Shown here piece after piece: positions 44,740-53,260 of a stretch of 64,000 nucleotides of DNA; position 1 is the stretch's first letter, and each line of letters opens with the position of its first letter. The position numbers and the translations under genes are program-made. Source of the stretch: Lamprocystis purpurea DSM 4197 (GTDB lineage: Bacteria > Pseudomonadota > Gammaproteobacteria > Chromatiales > Chromatiaceae); NCBI RefSeq assembly GCF_000379525.1, contig NZ_KB902452.1:25676-89675 (forward strand). The letters are read 5' to 3'. Under the pieces are notes generated by a model. That model was not told the origin of the DNA. It was given only the letters and a program-made list of their open reading frames with translations, and searched no databases.

Positions 44740-44794
44740 TGCCCCATTTTGAGTAACCGAGCGCTTGTCGATCCCGACGCGCATTGGCTAATCT
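44740..44794 (+). promoter_or_regulatory. Operator-promoter of the dehydrogenase/channel operon B (palindrome-9-TTGTCG-18-TAATCT)
   Basis: TGCCCCATTTTGAGTA (44740-44755) is followed by 9 bases, TTGTCG (44765-44770), 18 bases and TAATCT (44789-44794). A leader of about 190 bases without a gene separates it from the start at 44990. Otherwise 44584-44989 holds nothing recognised. Confidence 0.74.
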
Positions 44795-44989
44795 CACCCC
44801 CACGGTAACTGGGATCACGGCACTCGCCGATGATCGGATCAATCGCGCGGCGTATGCCGATCGCATCACCACGACAACCATCACCATGGCCAAGCGGATT
44901 GAAATTGGCCGCGCAAGGTAACTTTGATAGCCTGGGCTTCGCCGCCGCCGTAAAGGCGACCCACGCCCGTTGTCACGGGAGATTTTAAA

Positions 44990-45757
44990 ATGCCGCTGCT
45001 TGACGCATTTCGAATGGATGGCCAAGTGGCCATTGTCACCGGTGCCGGGGCCGGCATCGGCCAGAGCATCGCCGAGACCTTGGCGGGCGTCGGCGCCTCG
45101 GTGCTGGTAAGCGATCTTGACGCCGTCCGTGCGCAAGCCGTTGCCGAGGGCATCCGCAACACTGGCGGGGAGGCGATGGGCCTCGCCTGCAACGTGACCG
45201 TGGAAGACGATCGCACGGCCCTGGTACAGACCGCACTCGACCAGTTCGGAAAGATCAGCGTGTTGGTGAACAATGCCGGCGGGGGCGGTCCAAAGCCATT
45301 CGACATGCCGCTGGCAGACTTCATCTGGGCCTATGAACTCAACGTTTTCTCGGTGTTCCGGCTGTGCCAACTGGGCGCGCCGGAGCTTGCCAAGGCAGGT
45401 GGCGGGGCTATTCTCAATATCAGCTCCATGTCGGCCGAGAACGCCAATGTGCGGATGGCATCTTACGCCTCCTCGAAGGCGGCGCTCAGTCATCTGACCC
45501 GCAACCTGGCCTATGACCTGGGGCCCGATCAGATCCGCGTGAATGCGATCGCTCCGGGGGCGATCCGTACCGCCGCTCTCGGCAGCGTATTGACACCCCA
45601 GATCGAGACCGCGATGCTAAAGCGTACGCCGTTGCAGCGATTGGGAGAGCCTATCGACATCGGCTATGCGGCGCTCTTTCTCTGTTCGCCCGCGGCGGCC
45701 TGGATCAGCGGGCAGGTGCTGACCGTGAGCGGCGGCGGAGTTCAGGAACTCGACTGA
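44990..45757 (+). CDS. Short-chain dehydrogenase/reductase (operon B, first gene)
   Basis: A 255-residue classical SDR of full length. The cofactor motif is T-G-A-G-A-G-I-G (residues about 17-24). D-L-D at the end of strand 2 suggests NAD(H) preference. N-N-A-G-G-G-G, the catalytic Ser in I-S-S-M-S, and Y-A-S-S-K follow. It resembles 7-alpha-hydroxysteroid dehydrogenase-like SDRs, but the substrate is not deducible. It starts an operon SDR-SDR-outer-membrane channel, followed by a tandem winged-helix gene, and sits behind a copy of the shared operator. Confidence 0.88.
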   Translation: MPLLDAFRMDGQVAIVTGAGAGIGQSIAETLAGVGASVLVSDLDAVRAQAVAEGIRNTGGEAMGLACNVTVEDDRTALVQTALDQFGKISVLVNNAGGGGPKPFDMPLADFIWAYELNVFSVFRLCQLGAPELAKAGGGAILNISSMSAENANVRMASYASSKAALSHLTRNLAYDLGPDQIRVNAIAPGAIRTAALGSVLTPQIETAMLKRTPLQRLGEPIDIGYAALFLCSPAAAWISGQVLTVSGGGVQELD

Positions 45758-45813
45758 TCGTGCCGGTCCCGGCAGTGTCTTCCCATTGATTCCATATGCA
45801 GCGGAGCGAGCGC

Positions 45814-46611
45814 ATGGTCCAATTCGACCCCTTTGCCGACTTTCGCATGGACGGACAGATCGCCATCGTCACCGGCGGTGCCCAAAATATCGGCGAGGCC
45901 ATCGCCAGGACTTTCGCCGGTGCGGGTGCCGGCGTAATGATCGCGGACCTCAACGGCGACCAGGCCGTGGCGACCGCCGCGACGATCGCCGAGCAGACCG
46001 GGCGCGCGGTCAAGGGCATCGGCTGCGATGTGACGGTGGAGGCGGATATCCAGCGCTGCGTCGATGAAACCGTCGCGGTATTCGGCGGCATTTCCACGCT
46101 GGTTAACAACGTGGGCTGGGGCCGCGCCGTCGATGACCCGCTCGCGGTATCGGCCGAGGAAATGATCGACAGCTACCGGCTGAATACCATCTCGGCACTG
46201 CGCATGACAGCGGCATGCCGACCATTCCTGTTGCAGGCGCAGAACGCGTCGATCACCAATTCGGGATCGATGGTAGGCACCTTGCCCGCCTTCGACTTCT
46301 TGCCGTATTCCGCGGCCAAGGCCGCGATGAACCACATGATGCTGGGGCTCGCGCACTACTTCGCCGGGCAAGTTCGGATCAACACCGTGCTGATCGGCAC
46401 GGTCCTGACCGCAGGCTATGCCGATGCCGGGCTGGATGCCGCGGCACAAGAGAAGCTCGCGCATCCGAACAATCTGACCGGCCGGGCCGGCTCGCCCCAG
46501 GATGTCGCGGATGCCTTCCTGTGGTTGGCGTCGCGTGCCGGCGCCTGGGTCAGCGGTCAGACGATCCAGGTACACGGCGGCGGTACCCGGGTACGCCTGA
46601 AGCCGCAGTGA
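45814..46611 (+). CDS. Short-chain dehydrogenase/reductase (operon B, second gene)
   Basis: I start at the ATG at 45814, which has GGAG upstream and gives 265 residues; an ATG at 45796 is also in frame. The cofactor motif is T-G-G-A-Q-N-I-G and the strand 2 end is D-L-N. N-N-V-G-W-G replaces the usual N-N-A-G. The catalytic region has S-G-S-M-V-G and Y-S-A-A-K. Its last codons overlap the GTG start of the channel gene, so the two are translationally coupled. It is paralogous to its neighbour and probably acts in the same pathway. The substrate is unknown. Confidence 0.86.
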   Translation: MVQFDPFADFRMDGQIAIVTGGAQNIGEAIARTFAGAGAGVMIADLNGDQAVATAATIAEQTGRAVKGIGCDVTVEADIQRCVDETVAVFGGISTLVNNVGWGRAVDDPLAVSAEEMIDSYRLNTISALRMTAACRPFLLQAQNASITNSGSMVGTLPAFDFLPYSAAKAAMNHMMLGLAHYFAGQVRINTVLIGTVLTAGYADAGLDAAAQEKLAHPNNLTGRAGSPQDVADAFLWLASRAGAWVSGQTIQVHGGGTRVRLKPQ

Positions 46612-48392
46612 TCCGGTCGCGACTTACTCCCCGTCGTATCGTTGGACTTTGCCTGCTGGTCGCGGTCTTCGGAACCAGCGACGGCGCCGCGGCCGCGGGC
46701 GTTTCCCCTTTGGCAAGCCCAGGTCCACTCAGGCTGCTGGACAATACGCAAGGGGTCAGCCTAAGCGAGGTCCTGATCGATCTACAGGGCTCGACCGGCG
46801 ACCCCCAACGGGACGCATCCCTCGGCGAGCAGGCGCGCGACCTGGTCGGAATGGGCGCCGGCGAGCGCTTCAACGAGCTGATCGCCGACAGCGCGATGCT
46901 GCGCATTAGGCGCATCTCCGGTGTACGAAGCGCCACCTATCGCCTCCAGGCGCGCATCAATCCCGACACCGTGGCGCTGGTCGTGACGGTGAAGCTAGAG
47001 ACTGGCGAGGCCGCCGTGGCCGAGCCTTCCGGCGTCTTTCCCGAACGGGCGATTGCGCCCTTCCCCGTCCTCTATCGCAGTGATCGCAGCCTGGTCCGGG
47101 TGATCCTCAACGGGGGCTCCGGGGTCTTTACCGACGGCAATCCCTGGTTCGGCAATCCCGCGACCTTTACACGCGGCAATCCGCTCGTCCAGGACCCGGC
47201 CGTGGGCGCCGGGACTCGGGGCCGCGCGACCTGGATCGAAAATTATGCGGAATACGGGTTGGGCGGCTCCATGCAGGTCGGCGATTCGCCTTATTACCTC
47301 TACGGGGCCGCGACCGCCCTGACCGCCATGTCCGCCGGGCGCGACATCTTCCGGGACGATACCCGGTGGACGACCAACATCGAAGACCTCTACGCCGGCC
47401 TACTCTATGTCAGCCCACGCACGGGCATGAAAGGGAATATGTCGATCGGCCGACAGAACTTCACGCTCAACGATGGCTTCCTGATTTCGCAATACGGGTC
47501 CCAATACAACGCCGGTCCCCGTCCGGGCGTCTATTTGGCGCCTCGAACCGCGCACGACTTCGCCGCGCTCGGACAGGCGACGATCGGGCGCTGGACCCTG
47601 CAAGGCTTTTATCTCGATCCCAACGAATACGAGCCCATCGAGTCCAATACCCGGGTGGCGGGAACGAACCTGCGCTACACGGTCACGCCACAATTCTACG
47701 GCGACGCAACCCTGATCCAGGTCCCGCAATCCGCTACACGCTACCTGGTCCCGGACGGGCCGCCGCTCGGGCGAGCGGGATTAACGACCCTGGCTGCGCA
47801 TCTGCGCTGGTCGGATCGCAGGCACCTGTCCGGCGTCTGGACCGAGACCGAGGTCGCGCACCAGACCAATGAGCATTTCCCGATGTCGGCATGGGCCGGC
47901 TACGGCACACTCGGCTACCTGGCCTCCGCGTGGCCATGGAACCCAAGCCTATCGTATCGCTATGCGTATTTCTCCGGAGATGACCCGCGCAGCAGCCGTT
48001 ACGAGCGCTTCGATCCGCTGTTTTCCGGTGGTCTGTCGGAATGGTTGCAGGGCATCTCGCTGGCCAAGGCGTTGAGCCAGGGCAACCGCGCCAGCCATCG
48101 CGTCCGCTTCAATGTCAGCCCGATGGCGGGAGTCGATCTGACCCTCGACTATTTCCTGCATTTCGCGGACGAGTTCAATAACCGCGGGGGCAATCCGGCC
48201 CTCTCGCAATTGAGTTCCAAGGATCTGGGGCATGAGTTACAGCTCGTCGCGCGCTGGTCCATCTCGCGCAACCTCTATTTCCTCGGCGTGGCCGCATCCG
48301 CATGGCCGGGCGCGGCCGTCCGGCAAGCGACGCCGGACGGCGCGGCTAAACCCTGGTCGTCATTCCAGGCGCAGGTCTTTTGGAACTTCTGA
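46608..48392 (+). CDS. Outer-membrane channel, alginate-export-like barrel (copy B)
   Basis: The likely start is the GTG at 46608, overlapping the TGA of the dehydrogenase, giving 594 residues. A signal peptide runs to about residue 27 (G-A-A-A-A-G). An N-terminal domain of about 100 residues (L-S-E-V-L-I-D-L-Q-G; S-A-T-Y-R-L-Q-A-R-I-N-P-D-T-V) precedes a barrel with N-P-S-L-S-Y-R-Y-A-Y-F-S-G-D-D-P-R and F-D-P-L-F-S-G-G-L-S-E-W-L-Q-G, motifs of alginate-export proteins. The C-terminal residue is Phe (V-F-W-N-F). It is a paralogue of the 12582 gene. No alginate synthesis genes are present, so the exported molecule is unknown. Confidence 0.78.
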   Translation: MIRSRLTPRRIVGLCLLVAVFGTSDGAAAAGVSPLASPGPLRLLDNTQGVSLSEVLIDLQGSTGDPQRDASLGEQARDLVGMGAGERFNELIADSAMLRIRRISGVRSATYRLQARINPDTVALVVTVKLETGEAAVAEPSGVFPERAIAPFPVLYRSDRSLVRVILNGGSGVFTDGNPWFGNPATFTRGNPLVQDPAVGAGTRGRATWIENYAEYGLGGSMQVGDSPYYLYGAATALTAMSAGRDIFRDDTRWTTNIEDLYAGLLYVSPRTGMKGNMSIGRQNFTLNDGFLISQYGSQYNAGPRPGVYLAPRTAHDFAALGQATIGRWTLQGFYLDPNEYEPIESNTRVAGTNLRYTVTPQFYGDATLIQVPQSATRYLVPDGPPLGRAGLTTLAAHLRWSDRRHLSGVWTETEVAHQTNEHFPMSAWAGYGTLGYLASAWPWNPSLSYRYAYFSGDDPRSSRYERFDPLFSGGLSEWLQGISLAKALSQGNRASHRVRFNVSPMAGVDLTLDYFLHFADEFNNRGGNPALSQLSSKDLGHELQLVARWSISRNLYFLGVAASAWPGAAVRQATPDGAAKPWSSFQAQVFWNF

Positions 48393-48496
48393 GCCGAACG
48401 CGCCGTGGTGGTATTTTGGCGTGGGTACGACAACCCACCGGGGGGCGATCGGTGTCGCTCCGGGGCTATTCAAGGCCGCGCTCGCGCGTCCGGCTC

Positions 48497-48526
48497 TTGA
48501 CTAATACCCGACTAATTTGCTATAAA
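48497..48526 (+). promoter_or_regulatory. Strong sigma-70-type promoter of tandem winged-helix gene B
   Basis: TTGACT (48497-48502), 18 bases and TATAAA (48521-48526), in a locally AT-rich stretch about 75 bases before the start codon. No palindrome copy precedes it, so the putative regulator would not depend on the shared operator. A hairpin with GTGGGT/ACCCAC arms (48421-48438) just upstream may end the channel operon. Confidence 0.65.
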
Positions 48527-48599
48527 TACAAGCGGCACCACCGTTTGAAACGTTCCGGTGAGTGGCCGGACAGCTCCGCTCATCCAGCCGGGAGTCGCC

Positions 48600-49706
48600 A
48601 TGAATGCCAACGCCGATGGTCCCGGAGGGGATATTGAACTCGTTGCGTCTGCCGCAACGCGCGGGCTGCAAGAGGCGCCATCGCCGGCGGAGCGTGTCGA
48701 GCTGCCCCTGACGCTGCTTTCCGCCGGTTATCACCTGCGCCAGATCAACGCGGTGCGCGCCCGTTTCGACGGCCACGCCGAATGGGTGGTGCTTCCGGTC
48801 CTGCTATGGCTGGCCGGACGGCTAGCCGACCCCGACCCAGCGCTCGCGCACGCCGCCGCAGTGGTGCTGGAAAGCATGGGGCTGCAGACGCGACCGATCC
48901 CAAGAGGCTATTCGCTGCGCGAGATCGGAGACGCGACCGGCGTCCCGCGCGAGACGCTGCGGCGTACCGCCCAGCAGCTCGATGGCTTCGGTTGGATCGT
49001 GCGCGACGCCGAGGGCCAGTGGAGCGTCGCGACAAAGTTCACGGACTACCTGTGGGCCGATGGCGGATCGGAACGTATGCGCGATTTCCGTTGGACGGCA
49101 GCACGTGTGCGCGAGCTGTCCGACCCGGCAACGGCATCGATCGGCGCCTGCGTTACCGAGGCCTTGGCCGCTATGCGTGCGTGCCGCAGCGACGAACTGC
49201 CCCAGTCCATTCACTGGTCAGTTCCCGCAGCCCCGACCGGGGCGCCGATGGCGGCGGCCATGGTCTATCTGACCGGCTACAACGTGCGGCATCTGTTGCA
49301 GCTCGCACCGCACTTCGACGGCGATCTGCTACAGGTCGTCCTGCTCGGGGAGCTCGGCCACCGCAATATCGCGGCGCTGGCACCCGGTGCCGTCAAGCGC
49401 GGCGAGCAACTCGGCTCGGTTCTGAAGCTCGATCAACCGGCGCAGACCGTGCTGTCAAATCCGCAACGTGCCTTCAATGCCTACTCACTAGCGTCCTGTC
49501 TGTGCGTCCCTTACGAAACGACGCGGCGCAAATTGACCCAACTATGTAAACGCGGCTGGGTCGCGCGCGACACGCGCGGGCTCTACTGGGTATTGCCGAC
49601 GACCAGCGGTCACTTTCGGCAGTTCAATCTCGATCGCCGCGTCGACATGCTCGAAACCGCCGCTAGGATTGAGGCGCTGCTGCAATCTCCCACTCCGCCG
49701 GCCTGA
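48600..49706 (+). CDS. Tandem winged-helix putative transcription regulator (copy B)
   Basis: The ATG at 48600 with GGGAG upstream opens a 368-residue product, homologous along its length to the gene at 15787. HTH-like unit 1 reads Y-S-L-R-E-I-G-D-A-T-G-V-P-R-E-T-L-R-R and unit 2 reads Y-S-L-A-S-C-L-C-V-P-Y-E-T-T-R-R-K-L-T-Q-L. The segment H-L-R-Q-I-N-A-V-R-A-R-F-D-G is nearly identical in both copies. Unlike copy A it has a clear strong promoter. The recurring architecture (dehydrogenase, channel, winged-helix protein) and the shared palindrome upstream of both sets make these proteins candidate regulators. DNA binding is not demonstrated. Confidence 0.72.
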   Translation: MNANADGPGGDIELVASAATRGLQEAPSPAERVELPLTLLSAGYHLRQINAVRARFDGHAEWVVLPVLLWLAGRLADPDPALAHAAAVVLESMGLQTRPIPRGYSLREIGDATGVPRETLRRTAQQLDGFGWIVRDAEGQWSVATKFTDYLWADGGSERMRDFRWTAARVRELSDPATASIGACVTEALAAMRACRSDELPQSIHWSVPAAPTGAPMAAAMVYLTGYNVRHLLQLAPHFDGDLLQVVLLGELGHRNIAALAPGAVKRGEQLGSVLKLDQPAQTVLSNPQRAFNAYSLASCLCVPYETTRRKLTQLCKRGWVARDTRGLYWVLPTTSGHFRQFNLDRRVDMLETAARIEALLQSPTPPA

Positions 49707-50215
49707 TCGACCGCATACCCTCACCGCGGCGTGTCGCGAATGGCGCGGATCGCGGCAATCGTCGCGCTTTGGGTCGAAACGAACGCAATCTCGGGCATGA
49801 GTCTTGCGAACCCCAACCTTTTTGATCCATGTCCCAAAGATGTTGGGGTTCGTTCCTCACCCCAACGGTCATGATCGATCGGGGCGCTCGCCCCAGCCAA
49901 TGAAAGTTGGGCTATGCTTAGGGGGCCGCGCCAAGGCCGCGAAGTTATTGGCACCCTTGGGGGTGGTGCTTGACCGAGCGACGGAGGCCCGGCCACCGCC
50001 GTACCCCTAGCGATAACACCAGCATCGGGATGGCGCCGATGGCGATCTTGAAGACCTCGGCACCGGCTCGGTTGATCGTGTCGAGCCTGGACACGGTCGT
50101 TGACCCGTCGTCCGCCAGAAAATAGCCCGCTCGGGTGCAGGAGGGCATCGTACTGGTCGCTGGCCGCCCGTGGCCGCGTCATGCGCTGCCGACGGGCACC
50201 GGCCGCAATGATTCC
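49707..50215. other. Intergenic region with repeat and membrane-protein-like fragment
   Basis: It contains a perfect 10-base inverted repeat, GAACCCCAAC (49808-49817) and GTTGGGGTTC (49842-49851), with a further CCCCAAC at about 49860; this looks like an extragenic repeat element. On the minus strand, about 50110-50010 encodes a membrane-like fragment (R-L-D-T-I-N-R-A-G-A-E-V-F-K-I-A-I-G-A-I) without start or family. No complete gene is supported. Confidence 0.45.
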
Positions 50216-51007
50216 TCAACCTCGATACAGACTGCTGCTCAGATAGGCATCACGGGCGCCATGCAACAGTACCCGAATGACCGCGGCGATCGGTAGTGCG
50301 AGCAGTATTCCCACCAGTCCAAATAAATAGCCCCCGGCCAGCACCGCGAATAGCACGGCCACCGGGTGCAGACCGATGCGATCTCCGATCAGCTTGGGGG
50401 TCAGGAAGAAATCATTGGCAAGTTGTCCCAGACCGAACAGGAGCAGGACCGGAAAAATGCTAAGCACGCTATGGAATTCCAGAATCGAAACGGCACCGGC
50501 GAGCAGAATACCGGTGATCAGGCCCAGGTAAGGCACGAAGCTCACCAGTCCTGCCAGCATCCCGATGATCAACGGAAATTCCAATCCGATCAGTGCCAGA
50601 CCCACGGAATAAAAGAGACCCAGCATGGCCATCACGATGAACTGCCCACGCAGGAATGCCCCGACGACCTGATCCGATTCCCGTGTCAGGTCGCTGACGT
50701 GATCTACGATGGCGCGTGGCAGCAGTTCATGGATGTTGGCCAGCACGACATGCCAGTCGCGCAACAGATAGAATGTGAGCAGTGGGATCAGCACCAGATG
50801 GGCGAGCCAGGTGAAGATCACGGTCGAAGAGGACTCCAACGACTCCACCAGACTGATGGTCACCGTGCTGATCTTCTGCGCATATTCGGTCAGCCGCGTA
50901 TGCAATAACTCCAGCTCGAACGTCGCTGGACCGAAACCGAAATGATCGTGAGCCCAGGGAACCACGCTGGTCTGGAGCCAATGAATATAGACCGGCAGCC
51001 GATCCAC
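50216..51007 (-). pseudogene. AI-2E family transporter, N-terminally truncated
   Basis: The 263-residue frame from a GTG at 51007 is the C-terminal three quarters of an AI-2E (PerM/TqsA-type) membrane protein. It holds several membrane segments, including L-V-S-F-V-P-Y-L-G-L-I-T-G and F-L-T-P-K-L-I-G-D-R-I-G-L-H-P, which are conserved in the family. Family members are about 350 residues, so roughly the first 90 residues (two membrane segments) are missing. There is no ribosome site, and the frame is joined directly to the end of the cti fragment. It is probably inactive. Confidence 0.72.
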
Positions 51008-51014
51008 CAGCGAT

Positions 51015-51533
51015 TCATGCCGACGACCTGCGCGTATCCCGCTCCGACGGCCTGATCAACCGCGCACCATCACTCCCGGCGGCCAACATGCGATACATCA
51101 GTGAGCCGTCCAGGTTCTCTTTGGCCAGATCCTCTTGGGCCAGGTGCTCTTGCGTAGAATGCTGGACGGCGGGGCCTGCTGGGACCACCGGGTAGAACCC
51201 CAGTTGGCGCCACTGGGCGAGGGTCGCCGCGGCATCCATATCAGTGCGCGGATAGGCCGAGATGTGGCTGGCATAGGGGTTGAGGCCGAAGCCGCCGCGC
51301 TGCGCGCCCGCGAAGGAATCCAGCTTCAGGTTGCAGGGCGAACCCAGGCACCCGTGGCAGGCGATGCAACGCCGATTGAAGATCGGTTGAATGTCCCGGC
51401 CGTAGTCGATCGGGTTCGCCGTTGGGACCGGCTCAGGTGGGGTCTGGGGTGCCGACTCGGCCGGTGTGAACACGCCGCCGATGAGCGTGGCCATCGAGAT
51501 CGCTTGAATGCAGATCAACAGGCGGCGGTGCAT
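51015..51533 (-). pseudogene. Fatty acid cis/trans isomerase (cti) N-terminal fragment
   Basis: The 172-residue frame has a signal peptide (to about residue 28) and then D-I-Q-P-I-F-N-R-R-C-I-A-C-H-G-C, a c-type haem site. L-K-L-D-S-F-A-G and W-R-Q-L-G-F-Y-P-V follow, the start of Cti proteins. Cti enzymes are periplasmic haem proteins of roughly 750 residues that convert cis to trans fatty acids in membranes under stress. Here the frame ends after S-L-M-Y-R-M-L-A-A-G at the junction with the AI-2E fragment. An alternative view is a short cytochrome-like protein, but the Cti-like order of motifs favours truncation. Confidence 0.62.
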
Positions 51534-51576
51534 GGCGCTCTCCGTTTGGGACCTGGATCGATGGCGAACGCCACCC

Positions 51577-51598
51577 GGGCGGGCGGGCGGGCGGGCGG
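51577..51598. repeat. GGGC microsatellite
   Basis: About five tandem GGGC units between hdeD and the cti fragment. A slippage-prone tract; its position in the noncoding gap just upstream of the cti fragment start suggests no coding effect. Confidence 0.7.
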
Positions 51599-51634
51599 TT
51601 CAATGACCCGCCCACTTTCCGGGTTCTCCTGCCC

Positions 51635-52249
51635 TCAGACCGCCGCGGCACCCGCGGCACCCGCGGCGCCAATCTTACCCGCACGCCGCGCCGCCAGTGC
51701 GACGAACACCGCCGCCCAGCCGTTCAGCAGTAACTCAATGGCCACGAACAGCCCGATCACCCACAGACCGGACACCGGCCATTGGGCGATGATGATGCCG
51801 CCGAGCAGGATGGACAGCAGTCCGGCCAGAACGGCCCAGATCCATCCCGGCGCGACCCGGTGCTGGAACGCCATCCAGATGCGCAACACCCCGACGGCGA
51901 TCATGACGCCGGCGATGATCAGCGTGAAGCTGCGTGAGGCGAGCAGCGGGTCCTGAACGATCAGGTACCCGGCCAGGATGTACAGCAGCGCGGTCAGTAC
52001 GTGCCCCAGCACGCTCTTCCAGCCCGCGCAGCCGAAGGCATCCACCAATTGGAAGCCCCCGGCGACCAACAGCAGCCACCCAAAAAGAAGCACGGTGATC
52101 AGGGTCAGACCGAAGCTGGCGCCGAGCCCGATGGTCCCGAGCGCGATGGAGAGGATCCCGACAGCGAGTAACCAGCCCCAGTTCTTCTGTAGGTCACCGA
52201 ACAGAGCGACTTCGGCGGCGGGCAGCGGGGCGAATTCGATATCGGACAT
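51635..52249 (-). CDS. hdeD: HdeD family (DUF308) membrane protein
   Basis: A 204-residue protein with six membrane segments in HdeD order. The N-terminal soluble start is followed by W-G-W-L-L-A-V-G-I-L-S-I-A-L-G, then A-L-L-Y-I-L-A-G-Y-L-I-V-Q-D-P near the middle and L-L-S-I-L-L-G-G-I-I-I-A-Q-W-P-V-S-G. That last motif (L-x-x-L-x-G-x-x-x-x-x-x-P-x-S) is characteristic of the family. The C-terminus is a short G-A-A repeat encoded by CCCGCGG-rich triplet repeats. HdeD is an inner-membrane protein linked to acid resistance in E. coli and present on stress-tolerance islands together with yfdX. It probably follows the 52443 gene on the same transcript. Confidence 0.92.
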   Translation of the reverse strand: MSDIEFAPLPAAEVALFGDLQKNWGWLLAVGILSIALGTIGLGASFGLTLITVLLFGWLLLVAGGFQLVDAFGCAGWKSVLGHVLTALLYILAGYLIVQDPLLASRSFTLIIAGVMIAVGVLRIWMAFQHRVAPGWIWAVLAGLLSILLGGIIIAQWPVSGLWVIGLFVAIELLLNGWAAVFVALAARRAGKIGAAGAAGAAAV

Positions 52250-52442
52250 GGCGGTCGGCTCCTCAATGATTTGTCATGGAAAAAGGGGGGGCGATACGCG
52301 ACCCCCTCCCGAGATTGGTTGGCACGGAGGCGCCGCATCAGACGGATCGTTCGCGGGGTGTGCCGCCTTGGGTTGCGCCCGCGTCACCGCGCCGGCTCAT
52401 CCTCGCCCGACACCGGCGGCGTCGCTCAGTTGCTCGAGCAGT

Positions 52443-53009
52443 TCAAGCGAACTTGCGCTTAAAGACGACCGCAGCCGCCACGGCGGCCAATGGCAGCACG
52501 ACCAGGAACAGCGACAGTTGGTCCAGGAACCCGAGCGCAACGGCAATGACCGCGAGGATGACCCCGAGCAGCATGAAGGTCCAGTCGAAATACACCCCCG
52601 CCAGATAGCAGCTCAAGGCGAGAACCAGGAGGGACCATACCGAGGCTGGCCCGCGGTCCGTGACTCCGGTTGCCTCGAACAGAAGAATGATCTTGATCGC
52701 AATCAGGGCGCCTAGCCAGTGAAGGACCTCGGTGCGAATCATCGGCCACACGGGCCGTGCCTGCTGTTTGGCCTTTAACCAAGCCCTTACTATACTGATC
52801 CCGGCATAGACCAGGATCAGGCCGAACCAGTACAGCCACAGAAACCCACCACGGTCCTCGACCTGCGACACGCCAGCACCTATAAGCGCAAGCACCAGCA
52901 TAACGAGAAAAACCCAGAAATCAGCGCGTCGAGCGCGCGACTCGGGTTCAGCCAGTGATGGGAAACCCTGGTTCCCGCTCACTTGCACATGCGCAGCTTC
53001 ATTGGACAT
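52443..53009 (-). CDS. Multi-pass membrane protein of unknown function
   Basis: From the ATG at 53007-53009 the product has 188 residues. After a soluble start of about 32 residues there are about six membrane segments in three pairs, for example V-F-L-V-M-L-V-L-A-L-I-G-A-G-V and L-W-L-Y-W-F-G-L-I-L-V-Y-A-G. The tail ends K-R-K-F-A. It lies about 190 bases upstream of hdeD in the same direction, behind the shared operator-promoter, so it is likely co-regulated with hdeD. I do not recognise the family with certainty. Confidence 0.72.
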   Translation of the reverse strand: MSNEAAHVQVSGNQGFPSLAEPESRARRADFWVFLVMLVLALIGAGVSQVEDRGGFLWLYWFGLILVYAGISIVRAWLKAKQQARPVWPMIRTEVLHWLGALIAIKIILLFEATGVTDRGPASVWSLLVLALSCYLAGVYFDWTFMLLGVILAVIAVALGFLDQLSLFLVVLPLAAVAAAVVFKRKFA

Positions 53010-53260
53010 CGTTGTTCTCACATTATTTCTTTATCGACACCCTGCACGAGCGCCGCATACGACGTTTAAGCGCCACCGAGCACACAGTGTGCGGAGCGCC
53101 GTCGGGCTTATTGCCCCACCGCTTCGTCGTCAGTCCTCGGCGCGCTCCACTGGTCCGCCACCGTGATGACGATGTTCTGGAGACTGGCCCGGCTCAAGCG
53201 TTCAGGGTCAAGATTGACGACATGATCACCGCTTGACCTGATCGATTGGGCTGGCCACTG

